Below are positions 8,501 through 17,542 of a stretch of DNA of 64,000 nucleotides, piece after piece; the first letter of the stretch is position 1, and every line of letters begins with the position of its first letter. The notes beneath the pieces were generated by a model. The model was not told the DNA's origin, searched no databases, and saw nothing but the letters and a program-made list of their open reading frames with translations. This DNA comes from UBA4416 sp040387555 (GTDB lineage: Bacteria; Bacteroidota; Bacteroidia; B-17B0; Aurantibacillaceae): NCBI GenBank assembly GCA_040387555.1, contig JAZKDO010000003.1, forward strand, positions 1 through 64,000, given 5' to 3'. A program made the position numbers and the translations under genes.

Positions 8501-9891
8501 ATGAGTTACGTACTGTTGAGCGTATTAACCCTGACGGAACTAAAGCTAACGTTGTTATTGGTCGTTCTACTGAAGTTCGTATCGTTGATGCAAACACAGG
8601 AATTACTTTAACAACAGGAAATATTCCTTATGGTTCTCAGTTATACATTAAGCCAAGTTCAAAAGTGAAAAAAGGCGAAGTGATTTGTGATTGGGATCCG
8701 TATAACGCAGTTATTGTTTCTGAATTTGCTGGTGCTGTAGAGTACGAAGGCATTAAAGAAAACGTAACTTACCGTGAAGAGTCTGATGAACAAACTGGTT
8801 TCCGTGAGAAAGTGATTATTGAGAGCAGAGATAAAACGTTATCTCCGTTAATCAGAATCGTTGACAAAAAAGGTGAGCCATTAAAAACATACAATTTACC
8901 TATCAGTGCACATATTGTTGTGAATGAAGGAGTGAAAGTAGAGTTGGGTCAGATCTTAGTAAAAATTCCTCGTGTTACTGGTAAGACAGGAGATATTACA
9001 GGTGGTTTACCTCGTGTAACTGAATTATTTGAAGCTCGTAACCCATCTAACCCTGCAGTGGTTTCTGAAATTGACGGTATCGTTACTTTTGGTAAAATCA
9101 AGCGTGGTAACCGTGAGGTGATTGTAGAAGCTAAGACCGGTGAACAACACCGTTACTTAGTGTCTTTATCTAAACATATCTTAGTACAGGAAAATGATTT
9201 CGTGAAAGCAGGTGAGCAATTATCTGATGGCGCAACTTCTCCTGGAGATATCTTAGCGATTAAAGGGCCAACAGCAGTTCAGGAATATTTAGTTAATGAG
9301 ATTCAGGAAGTTTACCGTTTACAAGGACAGAAATTGAATGATAAGCATTTCGAAACGATTGTTCGTCAGATGATGCGTAAGGTTCAAATTGAAGATCCGG
9401 GTGATACAACGTTCTTAGAATTGCAGTTGATTAATAAAATTACTTTCATGGCCGAGAACGATGAGTTGTATGGCAAGAAAGTAGTAGTTGAACCAGGTGA
9501 TTCAGAAAACCTTAAACGCGGACAAATTGTTTCTTCCCGTAAATTACGTGATGAGAACTCTGTATTACGTCGTAAAGATTTAAAACTGGTTGAAGCACGT
9601 GACGCGGTTCCTGCAACAGCAACTCCAATCTTACAAGGTATTACAAGAGCATCGTTACAAACAAACAGTTGGATCTCTGCGGCTTCGTTCCAGGAAACAA
9701 CCAAAGTGTTGAACGAAGCTGCGGTACATGGAAAAGTAGATACATTACAAGGATTAAAAGAAAACGTAATTGTTGGACATTTAATTCCGGCTGGTACAGG
9801 TTTACGTCAATACGAGAAAATCGTTGTTGGAAGTAAAGAAGAGTACGAGCGATTAATGGCTTCTAAAGAAGAGATCGAAGAAGAAGCATAG
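5593..9891 (+). CDS. rpoC: DNA-directed RNA polymerase subunit beta'
   Basis: The beta' subunit carries the active-site Mg2+ of RNA polymerase. The 1,432-residue product has the N-terminal zinc ribbon (Cys66, Cys68, Cys81, Cys84), the absolutely conserved NADFDGDQ at residues 472-479 with the three Mg-binding aspartates 474, 476 and 478, the bridge-helix/trigger-loop region containing GARGSKEQIKQLSGMRGLM, the second zinc site CESKLGVCAKC and the switch GEPGTQLTLRTFHVGG. The C-terminus ends in an acidic Glu-rich tail. It starts at ATG 5593, 114 nt after rpoB, and is followed by a short family palindrome and a terminator, so it is probably the last gene of the operon. Confidence 0.98.
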   Translation: MALRKDNKVKSNFSKITISLASPETILQRSSGEVLKPETINYRTYKPERDGLFCERIFGPVKDYECHCGKYKRIRYKGIICDRCGVEVTEKKVRRERMGHINLVVPVAHIWYFRSLPNKIGYLLGLPTKKLDMIIYYERYVVINAGTAAQGGTQYLDFLTEEEYLNLLDTLPKDNHLLDDADPNKFIAKMGAEALQDLLSRLQLDELSYELRHKANTETSQQRKNEALKRLQVIEAFRSAQTHIENRPEWMIIKTVPVIPPELRPLVPLDGGRFATSDLNDLYRRVIIRNNRLKRLIEIKAPDVILRNEKRMLQESVDSLFDNSRKSNAVKTESNRALKSLSDSLKGKQGRFRQNLLGKRVDYSARSVIVVGPELKLHECGLPKEMAAELFKPFIIRKMIERGIVKTVKSAKKIVDKKEPIVWDILENVLRGHPVMLNRAPTLHRLGIQAFQPKLIEGKAIQLHPLVCSAFNADFDGDQMAVHVPLGHAAVLEAQILMLASHNILNPSNGAPVAVPSQDMVLGLYYLTKSKKNLPNDAVRGEGKIFYSAEEVNIALNEKQVDIHAQIKIRVTNALDEDGKLVTKLIETTVGRVMFNQVVPHEVGFINELLTKKSLRDIIGMVVKKTGMAKTARFLDDIKDLGFKTAFRGGLSFNLGDIETPAEKFKIIKDARVQVDEVMNNYSMGFITNNERYNQVIDIWTHANSKVTKKVMDVLSSDKQGFNSVYMMLDSGARGSKEQIKQLSGMRGLMAKPQKAGDTTASIIENPVLSNFREGLSILEYFISTHGARKGLADTALKTADAGYLTRRLVDVAQDVIINEEDCGTLRGLTAMALKNNDDVVESLSDRILGRISLNDLYHPTTGDLIVTGGEMINEEVSAVIEKSPIESVEIRSVLTCESKLGVCAKCYGRNLSNGRQVQLGEAVGVIAAQSIGEPGTQLTLRTFHVGGTASNTAASSSYIAKYDGVAEIDELRTVERINPDGTKANVVIGRSTEVRIVDANTGITLTTGNIPYGSQLYIKPSSKVKKGEVICDWDPYNAVIVSEFAGAVEYEGIKENVTYREESDEQTGFREKVIIESRDKTLSPLIRIVDKKGEPLKTYNLPISAHIVVNEGVKVELGQILVKIPRVTGKTGDITGGLPRVTELFEARNPSNPAVVSEIDGIVTFGKIKRGNREVIVEAKTGEQHRYLVSLSKHILVQENDFVKAGEQLSDGATSPGDILAIKGPTAVQEYLVNEIQEVYRLQGQKLNDKHFETIVRQMMRKVQIEDPGDTTFLELQLINKITFMAENDELYGKKVVVEPGDSENLKRGQIVSSRKLRDENSVLRRKDLKLVEARDAVPATATPILQGITRASLQTNSWISAASFQETTKVLNEAAVHGKVDTLQGLKENVIVGHLIPAGTGLRQYEKIVVGSKEEYERLMASKEEIEEEA

Positions 9892-9899
9892 TTTTATAT

Positions 9900-9924
9900 G
9901 GTGACTGAGGGTCTCGAAGGCACC
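9900..9924. repeat. Short copy of the GGTGACTGA palindromic repeat after rpoC
   Basis: GGTGACTGAGGGTCTCGAAG.CACC lies 9 nt after the rpoC stop codon. GGTG and CACC pair at the ends, and the interior shares GACTGA and CTCGAAG with the copies at 5492-5545 and 46983-47057. It is a compact version of the same element, placed just before the terminator. Confidence 0.6.
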
Positions 9925-9939
9925 TTATAATAAATAGTA

Positions 9940-9976
9940 AAATCCCCTTTCAGAAATGAGAGGGGGTTTTTGTTTT
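9940..9976 (+). terminator. Intrinsic terminator of the rpoBC operon
   Basis: Arms 9940-9951 (AAATCCCCTTTC) and 9958-9969 (GAGAGGGGGTTT) pair over 12 bp with two G-U wobbles around a 6-nt loop, followed by TTTTTGTTTTG. It ends the ribosomal protein/RNA polymerase transcription unit. The remaining ~70 nt before the next gene show no clear promoter box. Confidence 0.85.
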
Positions 9977-10047
9977 GTGCTAAAAAGCCGTTTAACGGTA
10001 ACAGGTTTTTATTTTTATTGAAGTATATTTAATCATAATTTAAAACT

Positions 10048-13000
10048 ATGAATAGAATTGTAGCCGTAATTGTTTTTATTGTTTCGTTTTGTAATGTTGC
10101 TGTCGCACAAACAGAATTATGGGGAATGACAAAGCAGGGAGGGAGTAATGGAGGCGGAGTCATTTTTAAAACAGATAGTACTGGAAATAATCAAGTAGTT
10201 GAATACAGTTTCGATAAAATTGATGGTTCATCACCTTTTTATAGTAGTTTAGTTCAGGCTCCTGATGGCAACATGTATGGCTTAACATCGGCAGGAGGCG
10301 AATACTATTCCGGAATTTTATTTCAGTATAATCCGGTTACTAATACTTTCATTAAAAAGATTGATTTTGATGGGCCCTTATTAGGTGCTCAGCCAAAAGG
10401 CTCTTTGATGATAGCATCTAATGGGAAAATGTATGGTGTAACAAGTCTTGGCGGGGATAATAACGATGGAGTTTTATTTGAATACGATTATGTAACAAAT
10501 ACTATAATTAAAATAGCCGACTTTGATGATATAGCTTTAGGAAGGTATCCAATTGGAGATTTGACCGAAGCCCTCGATGGTAAGCTTTATGGTACTGCAA
10601 ATGGTGGTTCAACTGGAAGTGGAATAATTTACCAATATGACATTCTAACAAACACCTTTGCTAAAAAAATTGATTTTGATGAGAATACAACTGGTAAAAA
10701 TATATATAGCAGGTTGACGTTGGGAAATGATAATAGTTTTTATACAGTAACTATGTCTGGAGGATCAAATAACAAAGGAACATTAGTTAAGTATGATTAC
10801 ACTACTAACTCATTGTTAAAAATAATTGATTTTACAGACGGCGGATCGATTGGAGGACTTTTAAATGCTAGTAATGGAAAGTTATATGGTACAATTCAAA
10901 ATGGTGGCTTATACGGAAGAGGTACAATATTTGAATACGATCCTAGCACAATTACTTATACTGTTAAAAAAGAATTTGGATATGCAGATGGGGCAGGTTT
11001 AATGTGTCATCTTATTGAGAATTCACCTGGCATTTTATATGGAATGTCAAACTCTGGAGGATTGAACAACATTGGAACAATATTCCAATATGATATTGCA
11101 CTAGATAATTTAATTACACAATTTAGTTTTTCAGGTACCGATGGTAAATTGCCATTAGGTTCTTTTATTAAGACTACAGACGGAAAGTTTTACGCGCTGA
11201 CTTCCGAAGGTGGTGAATTAAATATGGGAGTTTTGTTTCAGTACAATCCACTAACAAATAGCTGTGTTAAAAAACTTGATTTTCAAAAGTCGTTGAATGG
11301 ACAACATCCCAACGGTTCATTGGTAAGAGCATCTAATGGGTTACTATATGGTGTTGCTGAAGAAGGTGGATTAAATAATAAAGGTGTGTTATTTCAATTT
11401 GATCAGGTAAATCATGTTTATACAAAATTAATTGATTTTGCTAATACCGTTGGAGCTAATCCAAATGGTTCATTAATACAGGCTACCGATGGTATGCTTT
11501 ACGGCACATGTTATAATGGAGCAGGGTTTGGATCAACGGGAACAATATTCCAGTTTAATCCCAACACCTATTCTTTAAGTACCATATATTCATTCGGATC
11601 TTCATCAATGGGAGATAACCCAAGAGGAGCTTTAGTACAAGCATCTAACGGATTATTTTACGGGACGACTAGTTATGGAGGTTGGTATAGTAAAGGAACC
11701 ATTTTTGAGTTTGATCCAGTATCTGGAATTTATAACGATAAATATAATTTTATTGATGCAGTAGGTCGTGCTGCAATTGGATCATTAATTGAAGCAGCGG
11801 ACGGAAACCTATACGGAGTAACTATGTTGGGCGGCGCGCTCGATCAGGGAACTCTTTTTCAATATAATTACATCAATAATATCTTTACAAAACAAATAGA
11901 TTTTTCTTCTGTATCAATAGGGAGACGACCTGGTGAAGACGCTTCATTACTACAAGCTACAGACGGGATGATGTATGGAACTACTATGTATGGTGGATCA
12001 AATGGTTATGGTATTTTATATAAATTCAATCCGGATTCATTATTATTATACGATAGATTAAATTTTAATTCTATACCCGATGGGTCGTATCCCTCAGCAC
12101 CTTTGGTTCAAACCTCTCAAGGGAAACTCTTTGGATCAACGTGGGCTGGTGGTACAAACATAACTGGCGGAACAATATTTCATTATAATAGCGCATCAAA
12201 TACTGCGATAAAAAAAATAGATTTCCTGAATTCTAATGGTTTTAGATCAAGCTCAGCTTTGATTGAAATTTCAAACTATAAACAGCTTTCTTCATCTGTT
12301 CTGAATCCAACACTTTGCGTTAACAATACACTTAATATTAGTTATACTTTAACTGGACTTTATAATCAGGGGAATGTTATTAGCTTAGAGCTATCTGATG
12401 CAAATGGCTCATTCCTCAATGCTGTTGTTATTAAAACACTGAGCATCGTATCAAATTCAACAGGAATGGTTTCTGCCCATGTACCCTTATCAACGCCTTT
12501 AGGTTCGGGCTATCGTGTCAGATTTAAAAGTTCTAATCCAATATTAATAGGAAATGATAATGGCACAGATATTACTATCAATACACTTCCAGTTGTAACT
12601 GTTTTTACTAATCCATCTGTTATTTGTAACGGAAGTTTTTTTGATTTGATTGCTAGCGGAGCGAGTGATTATGTTTGGAATGATTTCAGTATTAATGATA
12701 CATTAAAATATATTTTTTCATCTTCAAATTCTTACACTGTTGTTGGAACTGATATTAATGGGTGTGTAAATACTGCGACGATTGCAACTCAGCTTGATAC
12801 TACTTGCCAGTACGTATATCCAGGAGATGTAAATAACGATTGGGAAGTTTCTAATTTAGATGTGTTAGAATTGGGCTTACATTTTTCAAAATCCGGAATT
12901 TCTCGCTCTATTTTAGGTAATAATTGGCAACCGCATTTTGCTAATAATTGGATAGATACCTTGTCAAACGGCAGAAATCTGAATCATGCAGATTGTGATG

Positions 13001-13797
13001 GAAGTGGTAATATTAATTTGGATGATACTTTGGCAATTTATAATAATTATTATTCTTATCGTACTTATAAGTCTCCCGCAAATACTGAAACGGATCCCCA
13101 ACTTACAATAGTCCCAAATGAAACAATGGTTGCAGCAGGAAACTGGGGGAGCGCTTCAATTTATTTAGGCAGTGTTTCATCTCCAGTAAATGACGTTAAC
13201 GGTATTGCATTTACATTGTATTACGATAATAACCTTATTGATACTAATCAAGTTTGGCTAGAATATCCAAACTCTTTTATAGATGTGTCTGGGCAAAATT
13301 TACATTTTAGAAAGCTTGATTTTTCAAACGGGTATTTTTATGCAACAACAACCCATACTTTAAATAATAATGTAAATGGTAACGGGTTAATTGGAGTTTT
13401 ACATTATAAAATACTCTCTACTTTAAATAATGATGGTGTAATGTATCTTGGAATGTATCAAGCATTTAAATCTGATGCCTTTGGCAAAATTAGTCAATTA
13501 ACTGCAGGCACAGGATCAGTGATGGCGGTTGGTATTAGTGTTGGTTTGCAGCAACTAAATATAAACAAAATAACAATTAGCCCTAATCCAACAAATGGCT
13601 CATTATCTATTCATTCAAAAACGGAATTACAAAAAATTGAGATTGTTGCTATTACAGGACAGATTTTAATGAATGATATTCCAACTAACGTTTCTCATAC
13701 ATTACATTTAGAAAATTTATCGAATGGCATTTACTTTATAAATGTCTATCAAAATGATCGCATTGTGAAGCGAGAAAAAGTTGTATTGAATAAATAA
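10048..13797 (+). CDS. Secreted GloVer-repeat protein with dockerin-like and T9SS sorting domains
   Basis: A 1,249-residue exported protein. Residues 1-21 are a signal peptide (VIVFIVSFCNVAVAQ). Residues ~22-750 hold 14 tandem repeats of about 50 residues with the pattern DG.LYG.T..GG....GTIFQY, the GloVer-type tandem repeat (TIGR03803 style), which suggests beta-propellers. Ig-like segments follow (~755-920), then a dockerin-like Ca-binding pair near residues 925-1010 (GDVNNDWEVSNLDVLELG, later DCDGSGNINLDDTLAIYNNY), a cohesin-like beta domain (~1018-1165), and a type A T9SS sorting domain (SPNPTNGSLSIHS to the end). It should be secreted through the outer membrane and surface-anchored or released. 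The C-terminal third is a paralogue of the next gene's. Function and ligand are unknown. Confidence 0.85.
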   Translation: MNRIVAVIVFIVSFCNVAVAQTELWGMTKQGGSNGGGVIFKTDSTGNNQVVEYSFDKIDGSSPFYSSLVQAPDGNMYGLTSAGGEYYSGILFQYNPVTNTFIKKIDFDGPLLGAQPKGSLMIASNGKMYGVTSLGGDNNDGVLFEYDYVTNTIIKIADFDDIALGRYPIGDLTEALDGKLYGTANGGSTGSGIIYQYDILTNTFAKKIDFDENTTGKNIYSRLTLGNDNSFYTVTMSGGSNNKGTLVKYDYTTNSLLKIIDFTDGGSIGGLLNASNGKLYGTIQNGGLYGRGTIFEYDPSTITYTVKKEFGYADGAGLMCHLIENSPGILYGMSNSGGLNNIGTIFQYDIALDNLITQFSFSGTDGKLPLGSFIKTTDGKFYALTSEGGELNMGVLFQYNPLTNSCVKKLDFQKSLNGQHPNGSLVRASNGLLYGVAEEGGLNNKGVLFQFDQVNHVYTKLIDFANTVGANPNGSLIQATDGMLYGTCYNGAGFGSTGTIFQFNPNTYSLSTIYSFGSSSMGDNPRGALVQASNGLFYGTTSYGGWYSKGTIFEFDPVSGIYNDKYNFIDAVGRAAIGSLIEAADGNLYGVTMLGGALDQGTLFQYNYINNIFTKQIDFSSVSIGRRPGEDASLLQATDGMMYGTTMYGGSNGYGILYKFNPDSLLLYDRLNFNSIPDGSYPSAPLVQTSQGKLFGSTWAGGTNITGGTIFHYNSASNTAIKKIDFLNSNGFRSSSALIEISNYKQLSSSVLNPTLCVNNTLNISYTLTGLYNQGNVISLELSDANGSFLNAVVIKTLSIVSNSTGMVSAHVPLSTPLGSGYRVRFKSSNPILIGNDNGTDITINTLPVVTVFTNPSVICNGSFFDLIASGASDYVWNDFSINDTLKYIFSSSNSYTVVGTDINGCVNTATIATQLDTTCQYVYPGDVNNDWEVSNLDVLELGLHFSKSGISRSILGNNWQPHFANNWIDTLSNGRNLNHADCDGSGNINLDDTLAIYNNYYSYRTYKSPANTETDPQLTIVPNETMVAAGNWGSASIYLGSVSSPVNDVNGIAFTLYYDNNLIDTNQVWLEYPNSFIDVSGQNLHFRKLDFSNGYFYATTTHTLNNNVNGNGLIGVLHYKILSTLNNDGVMYLGMYQAFKSDAFGKISQLTAGTGSVMAVGISVGLQQLNINKITISPNPTNGSLSIHSKTELQKIEIVAITGQILMNDIPTNVSHTLHLENLSNGIYFINVYQNDRIVKREKVVLNK

Positions 13798-13925
13798 ATC
13801 AATTCAATAGTACTAAGTTCTAAACAGTATATCATAATATTTGGTTTTTAGGCCCTATTACTGAAAATCTGATTAACTGTAAGATTTGTACCTCTGTATT
13901 TTGTAAATTTGATAAAAGATTTATT

Positions 13926-16900
13926 ATGAGAATTATTTTATTTGCTTTCTTGTTCATAAGTGCAAGAATTATTGGTCAGGTATGTTTTGATTCTATTACA
14001 TCACGGATCTCATACATTCCTGGTGGCTGCCAAAAATTTGTGACTGGGGATTTTAATGAGGATGGAAAACTTGATGTAGTGGTACCTAACTCATCTACGT
14101 ATTATTTTGCAGTTTTATTGGGCAATGCACTAGGAGGCTTTACGAGCCAAGCCACTTATACAACCTCATATGCTGCAAAAAACGTAATAAGCGCAGATGT
14201 TAATAATGATAATCATAAAGATCTTGTTTTTTTAAGTTATTACGGTTCTCCAAACATGCTCACTGTTGCACTTGGTAATGGCAATGGAACTTTTACTGAA
14301 GTAACCACATTTTCGGTTACAACTACAAATGGTAGTTATTTAGATGTGAGAGATATTAATAATGATACGCATTTAGATATTGTTACATTAATTTCAGGAC
14401 CATCGTTTACGTCTGCATTTCAATATAATTATGGAAACGGAAACGGACAATTCCTAACATCTAGCACTTTTAATACAGGAATTGCATTAAGTTATACCTA
14501 TTTGAAAAATGATTTTAATGCGGATGGAAAAGTAGATTACGCATCCGTTACACAATCAAACAATATTTCATTTATTTATGGCACAACTAACGGCTCTTTT
14601 ACTTCACCTATAAATACAATACCAATAAATCATCCGGTATCATTAGAAATTTTTGATTACAATAATGATTCTAAGCAGGATCTTGCGATTGCGTATGGTA
14701 GCAATAACGATTCACTTGGTATTTATACAGGAGATGGCACAGGACAGTTTACATTATTAAATGCCGCCAAAATACCGGGCGTTACAAACGAATATCCTTA
14801 CACAACCGGTGTTTCTGTTTTACTTTCTTCAGATATAAACGGTGATACTTATCAAGATATTTTAGTGCATACTCAAGGAAGTTTTTTTCTTGTTCTTTTA
14901 AATGACGGCGCTGGTAATTTTACACCTGGCGCTAAGTTTTCAATTGGAACCGCATTGTATGATGTGTTATTAAAAGATATTAATAATGACGGGAACAAAG
15001 ATCTTCTGCAGTTATATAGTAATACATCGGGTAAGTTTGTGGTGAATTTAAGCACACCTTCTTCTGCACAGTTCGAAAAATCAAGACATATTTTGGTTTC
15101 AGGTTCACCTTTTGAAATTTCAACCGCAGATTTTGATCATGATGGACATAACGATATTGCTACAGCTGCAGACGGCCAAATAACGTTACTTTATGGAGCC
15201 GGTAATGGCGAAACAGATCAAATTAAAGTCCATGGTACTGCTTCTACAAACTGGGCCATGGAGGTTGCCGATTTTAATAATGATGGATGGATGGATATGT
15301 TTTCGGCATCAAAAGTTTTCATTAACACAGGTAGCCGAACTTTTAGCTTAGCCTTAAATGGCCTAAATGCGTCAGCTTATGAAGTAGATAAAGGAGATTT
15401 TAATAACGATGGGAACATTGATATCTTAATACCAAATGATATGTTTAATAATATTATTGTGAAATTTGGAAATGGTGCGGGGGCTTTTCCAACAAGCACT
15501 TCGGCTGTCGTAGGTTCTGCACCATTGTCTACAACAGTTGCTGATTTCAATAATGATAATTTTGATGATGTAGCCACAATTATTAACACAGCTCAACAGT
15601 TAAGTATTAGCATGAATAATGGAGCAGGGCAGTTTCTAACTGCTGTTACCTATACAGCTAATGCGAGACCATTAATTGTAAGAAGTGGCGATTTAAACAA
15701 AGACGGAAACATTGATCTTGTTATAGCAAATTTTACGTCGGGTGGCACACAAGGTACAGTAAGATTGTTGTACGGTAATGGCACCGGAACTTTTCCGACT
15801 CAAACTTCTGTTATTTTTAATGGAACAGTTGCTCCACAAGGCATGGTGTTAGAAGACATCAACAACGATTCGTATTTAGATGTTGCTATTTCGCACGAAA
15901 CCACAGTGCCTTTGTCTTTTATTACACTGTACTATAGTGACGGTGCCGGGGGATTAAAATCACCTGTATACTATTACAATACCAATAAATCATACGATGT
16001 TGCTTTTGTTGATTACAATGGTGATGGTGTAAAAGACATGATTTCGGCTGATAAAAAAATCCAAGGCTTAAGTATCTTATTTGGACGAACACCGGTTATT
16101 AATTTTGGGATAAGTGATACGACCATTTGCGCCGGTATGCCCATTACAATAACACCTGGTGGGGCTATTACCTATACATGGTCTGGCGTTACACCTCCAA
16201 CCGGTGTATTTACACTTACAACTTCCACAACCTATACACTCGTTGGTGAGAACGCCTGTGGTTTTGGAACAAACCAACTTGCTATTAATGTTATTCAATC
16301 AACGCCAACATTATCCTTAACACAAACTTCAACTACCGTTTGCGAGGGTTCTGGAATAGAGTTACAAGCAAGTGGAGGTGATAATTACACGTGGTTTAAC
16401 GGGGCAACAACACAAAGTATAAGTGTTGTAGGGAATAACGATTCTCTGGCCACCGTATCAAGCTCTAATATATGTGGAGTTACCACTACGAGCTTAGCAA
16501 TTATAACCAATACGCTATGTCAGGATGTATGGCCGGGGGATGCTAATAGCGATGGAATTGCAGATAACTTAGACGTGTTGGAACTAGGATTGCATTATAC
16601 TCAAACAGGCTCTGTACGATCAACAACCAGCAATACATGGCAATCGTATTTTGCCAACAACTGGACAGGAACTATTGCCAATAGCAAAAATTTAAACCAT
16701 AGTGATTGTAACGGAGACGGGATAATTAATGATGATGATACTTTAGCCATCTATAATAATTACGGATTGAATCATGCGTTTAGACCTGCACAAACCAATA
16801 CAGTTAATCCGCAACTAAGTATTATTCCTGATCAAGCAAATGTCGTAAAAGGAACCTGGGGAACAGCTTCTGTTTATTTGGGAGACGCATCTGCCAATAT

Positions 16901-17507
16901 TTATAGTATTAATGGCGTAGCTTTTACAGTTGATTTTGATAATACGATAATCGAAGCGAATAGTATTTATATCGAATATCAAAATTCATTTTTGGATGCC
17001 GGACAAAATTTGGATTTCAGAAAAATGGATTTCGCGACAGGGAAAATATTTACTGCTACAACGCATACAGTAAATAGCAATGTTAGTGGTTATGGAAAAA
17101 TAGCAACTTTACATTACATGATTAAATCTACTTTAACAACAGATCAAATTTTAAATTTAGGAATTAGTCAGGCTAATCAATCCAATGCGACTGGTGCAAT
17201 TACACCATTAACATCAGGAACTGGAACGTTAATGGCAATAGGCGCTAGTGTCGGGGTTCAAGAATTAAATGAAAATATAATTTCTGTTGGCCCTAACCCA
17301 ACAAACGGTTCATTGACTCTTAATTCAAGAACAGAATTACAAAAAATTGAAATTGTATCTATTGCAGGACAGGTTTTAATGCAGGAGATTCCAACTACCG
17401 TTTCTCATACATTGCATTTAGAAAATCTATCGAATGGCATTTACTTTATAAATCTCTATCAAAACGATCGTGTTGTAAAGAGGGAGAAAGTAATGTTGTT
17501 TAAATAA
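13926..17507 (+). CDS. Secreted FG-GAP/VCBS-repeat protein with dockerin-like and T9SS sorting domains
   Basis: A 1,193-residue exported protein with a signal peptide (IILFAFLFISARIIGQ). Residues ~38-715 contain 14 FG-GAP/VCBS-type repeats, each with a Ca-binding motif of the form DFNNDG..D (for example GDFNEDGKLDVVV), expected to fold as integrin-alpha-like beta-propellers. Then come Ig-like/PKD-like segments (~725-865), a dockerin-like pair starting GDANSDGIADNLDVLELG near residue 870, a cohesin-like domain (~960-1110) and a T9SS type A sorting domain. From the dockerin-like domain onward it is co-linear with the preceding gene and very similar at the end (SHTLHLENLSNGIYFIN in both). It lies 128 nt after its neighbour with no visible terminator between them, so they may be co-expressed. 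Likely role: surface binding or adhesion, inferred. Confidence 0.85.
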   Translation: MRIILFAFLFISARIIGQVCFDSITSRISYIPGGCQKFVTGDFNEDGKLDVVVPNSSTYYFAVLLGNALGGFTSQATYTTSYAAKNVISADVNNDNHKDLVFLSYYGSPNMLTVALGNGNGTFTEVTTFSVTTTNGSYLDVRDINNDTHLDIVTLISGPSFTSAFQYNYGNGNGQFLTSSTFNTGIALSYTYLKNDFNADGKVDYASVTQSNNISFIYGTTNGSFTSPINTIPINHPVSLEIFDYNNDSKQDLAIAYGSNNDSLGIYTGDGTGQFTLLNAAKIPGVTNEYPYTTGVSVLLSSDINGDTYQDILVHTQGSFFLVLLNDGAGNFTPGAKFSIGTALYDVLLKDINNDGNKDLLQLYSNTSGKFVVNLSTPSSAQFEKSRHILVSGSPFEISTADFDHDGHNDIATAADGQITLLYGAGNGETDQIKVHGTASTNWAMEVADFNNDGWMDMFSASKVFINTGSRTFSLALNGLNASAYEVDKGDFNNDGNIDILIPNDMFNNIIVKFGNGAGAFPTSTSAVVGSAPLSTTVADFNNDNFDDVATIINTAQQLSISMNNGAGQFLTAVTYTANARPLIVRSGDLNKDGNIDLVIANFTSGGTQGTVRLLYGNGTGTFPTQTSVIFNGTVAPQGMVLEDINNDSYLDVAISHETTVPLSFITLYYSDGAGGLKSPVYYYNTNKSYDVAFVDYNGDGVKDMISADKKIQGLSILFGRTPVINFGISDTTICAGMPITITPGGAITYTWSGVTPPTGVFTLTTSTTYTLVGENACGFGTNQLAINVIQSTPTLSLTQTSTTVCEGSGIELQASGGDNYTWFNGATTQSISVVGNNDSLATVSSSNICGVTTTSLAIITNTLCQDVWPGDANSDGIADNLDVLELGLHYTQTGSVRSTTSNTWQSYFANNWTGTIANSKNLNHSDCNGDGIINDDDTLAIYNNYGLNHAFRPAQTNTVNPQLSIIPDQANVVKGTWGTASVYLGDASANIYSINGVAFTVDFDNTIIEANSIYIEYQNSFLDAGQNLDFRKMDFATGKIFTATTHTVNSNVSGYGKIATLHYMIKSTLTTDQILNLGISQANQSNATGAITPLTSGTGTLMAIGASVGVQELNENIISVGPNPTNGSLTLNSRTELQKIEIVSIAGQVLMQEIPTTVSHTLHLENLSNGIYFINLYQNDRVVKREKVMLFK

Positions 17508-17538
17508 TAAAATCCCTGGTACTCGGGGATTTTATTTA
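17507..17538. terminator. Bidirectional terminator between convergent genes
   Basis: ATAAAATCCC (17507-17516) pairs with GGGATTTTAT (17526-17535) around a short loop, with T-rich sequence on the plus side and an A-tract (U-tract on the minus strand) on the other. It overlaps the stop codon of the FG-GAP protein gene and lies just past the end of the minus-strand lipoprotein gene, so it can serve both. Confidence 0.8.
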
Positions 17539-17542
17539 GACT

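Noticed and set aside
13886..13911. Promoter for the FG-GAP gene (TTG, TAAATTTG)
   Set aside because: The -7 box fits, but the spacing is 15 nt rather than 19-20, so it is not claimed.
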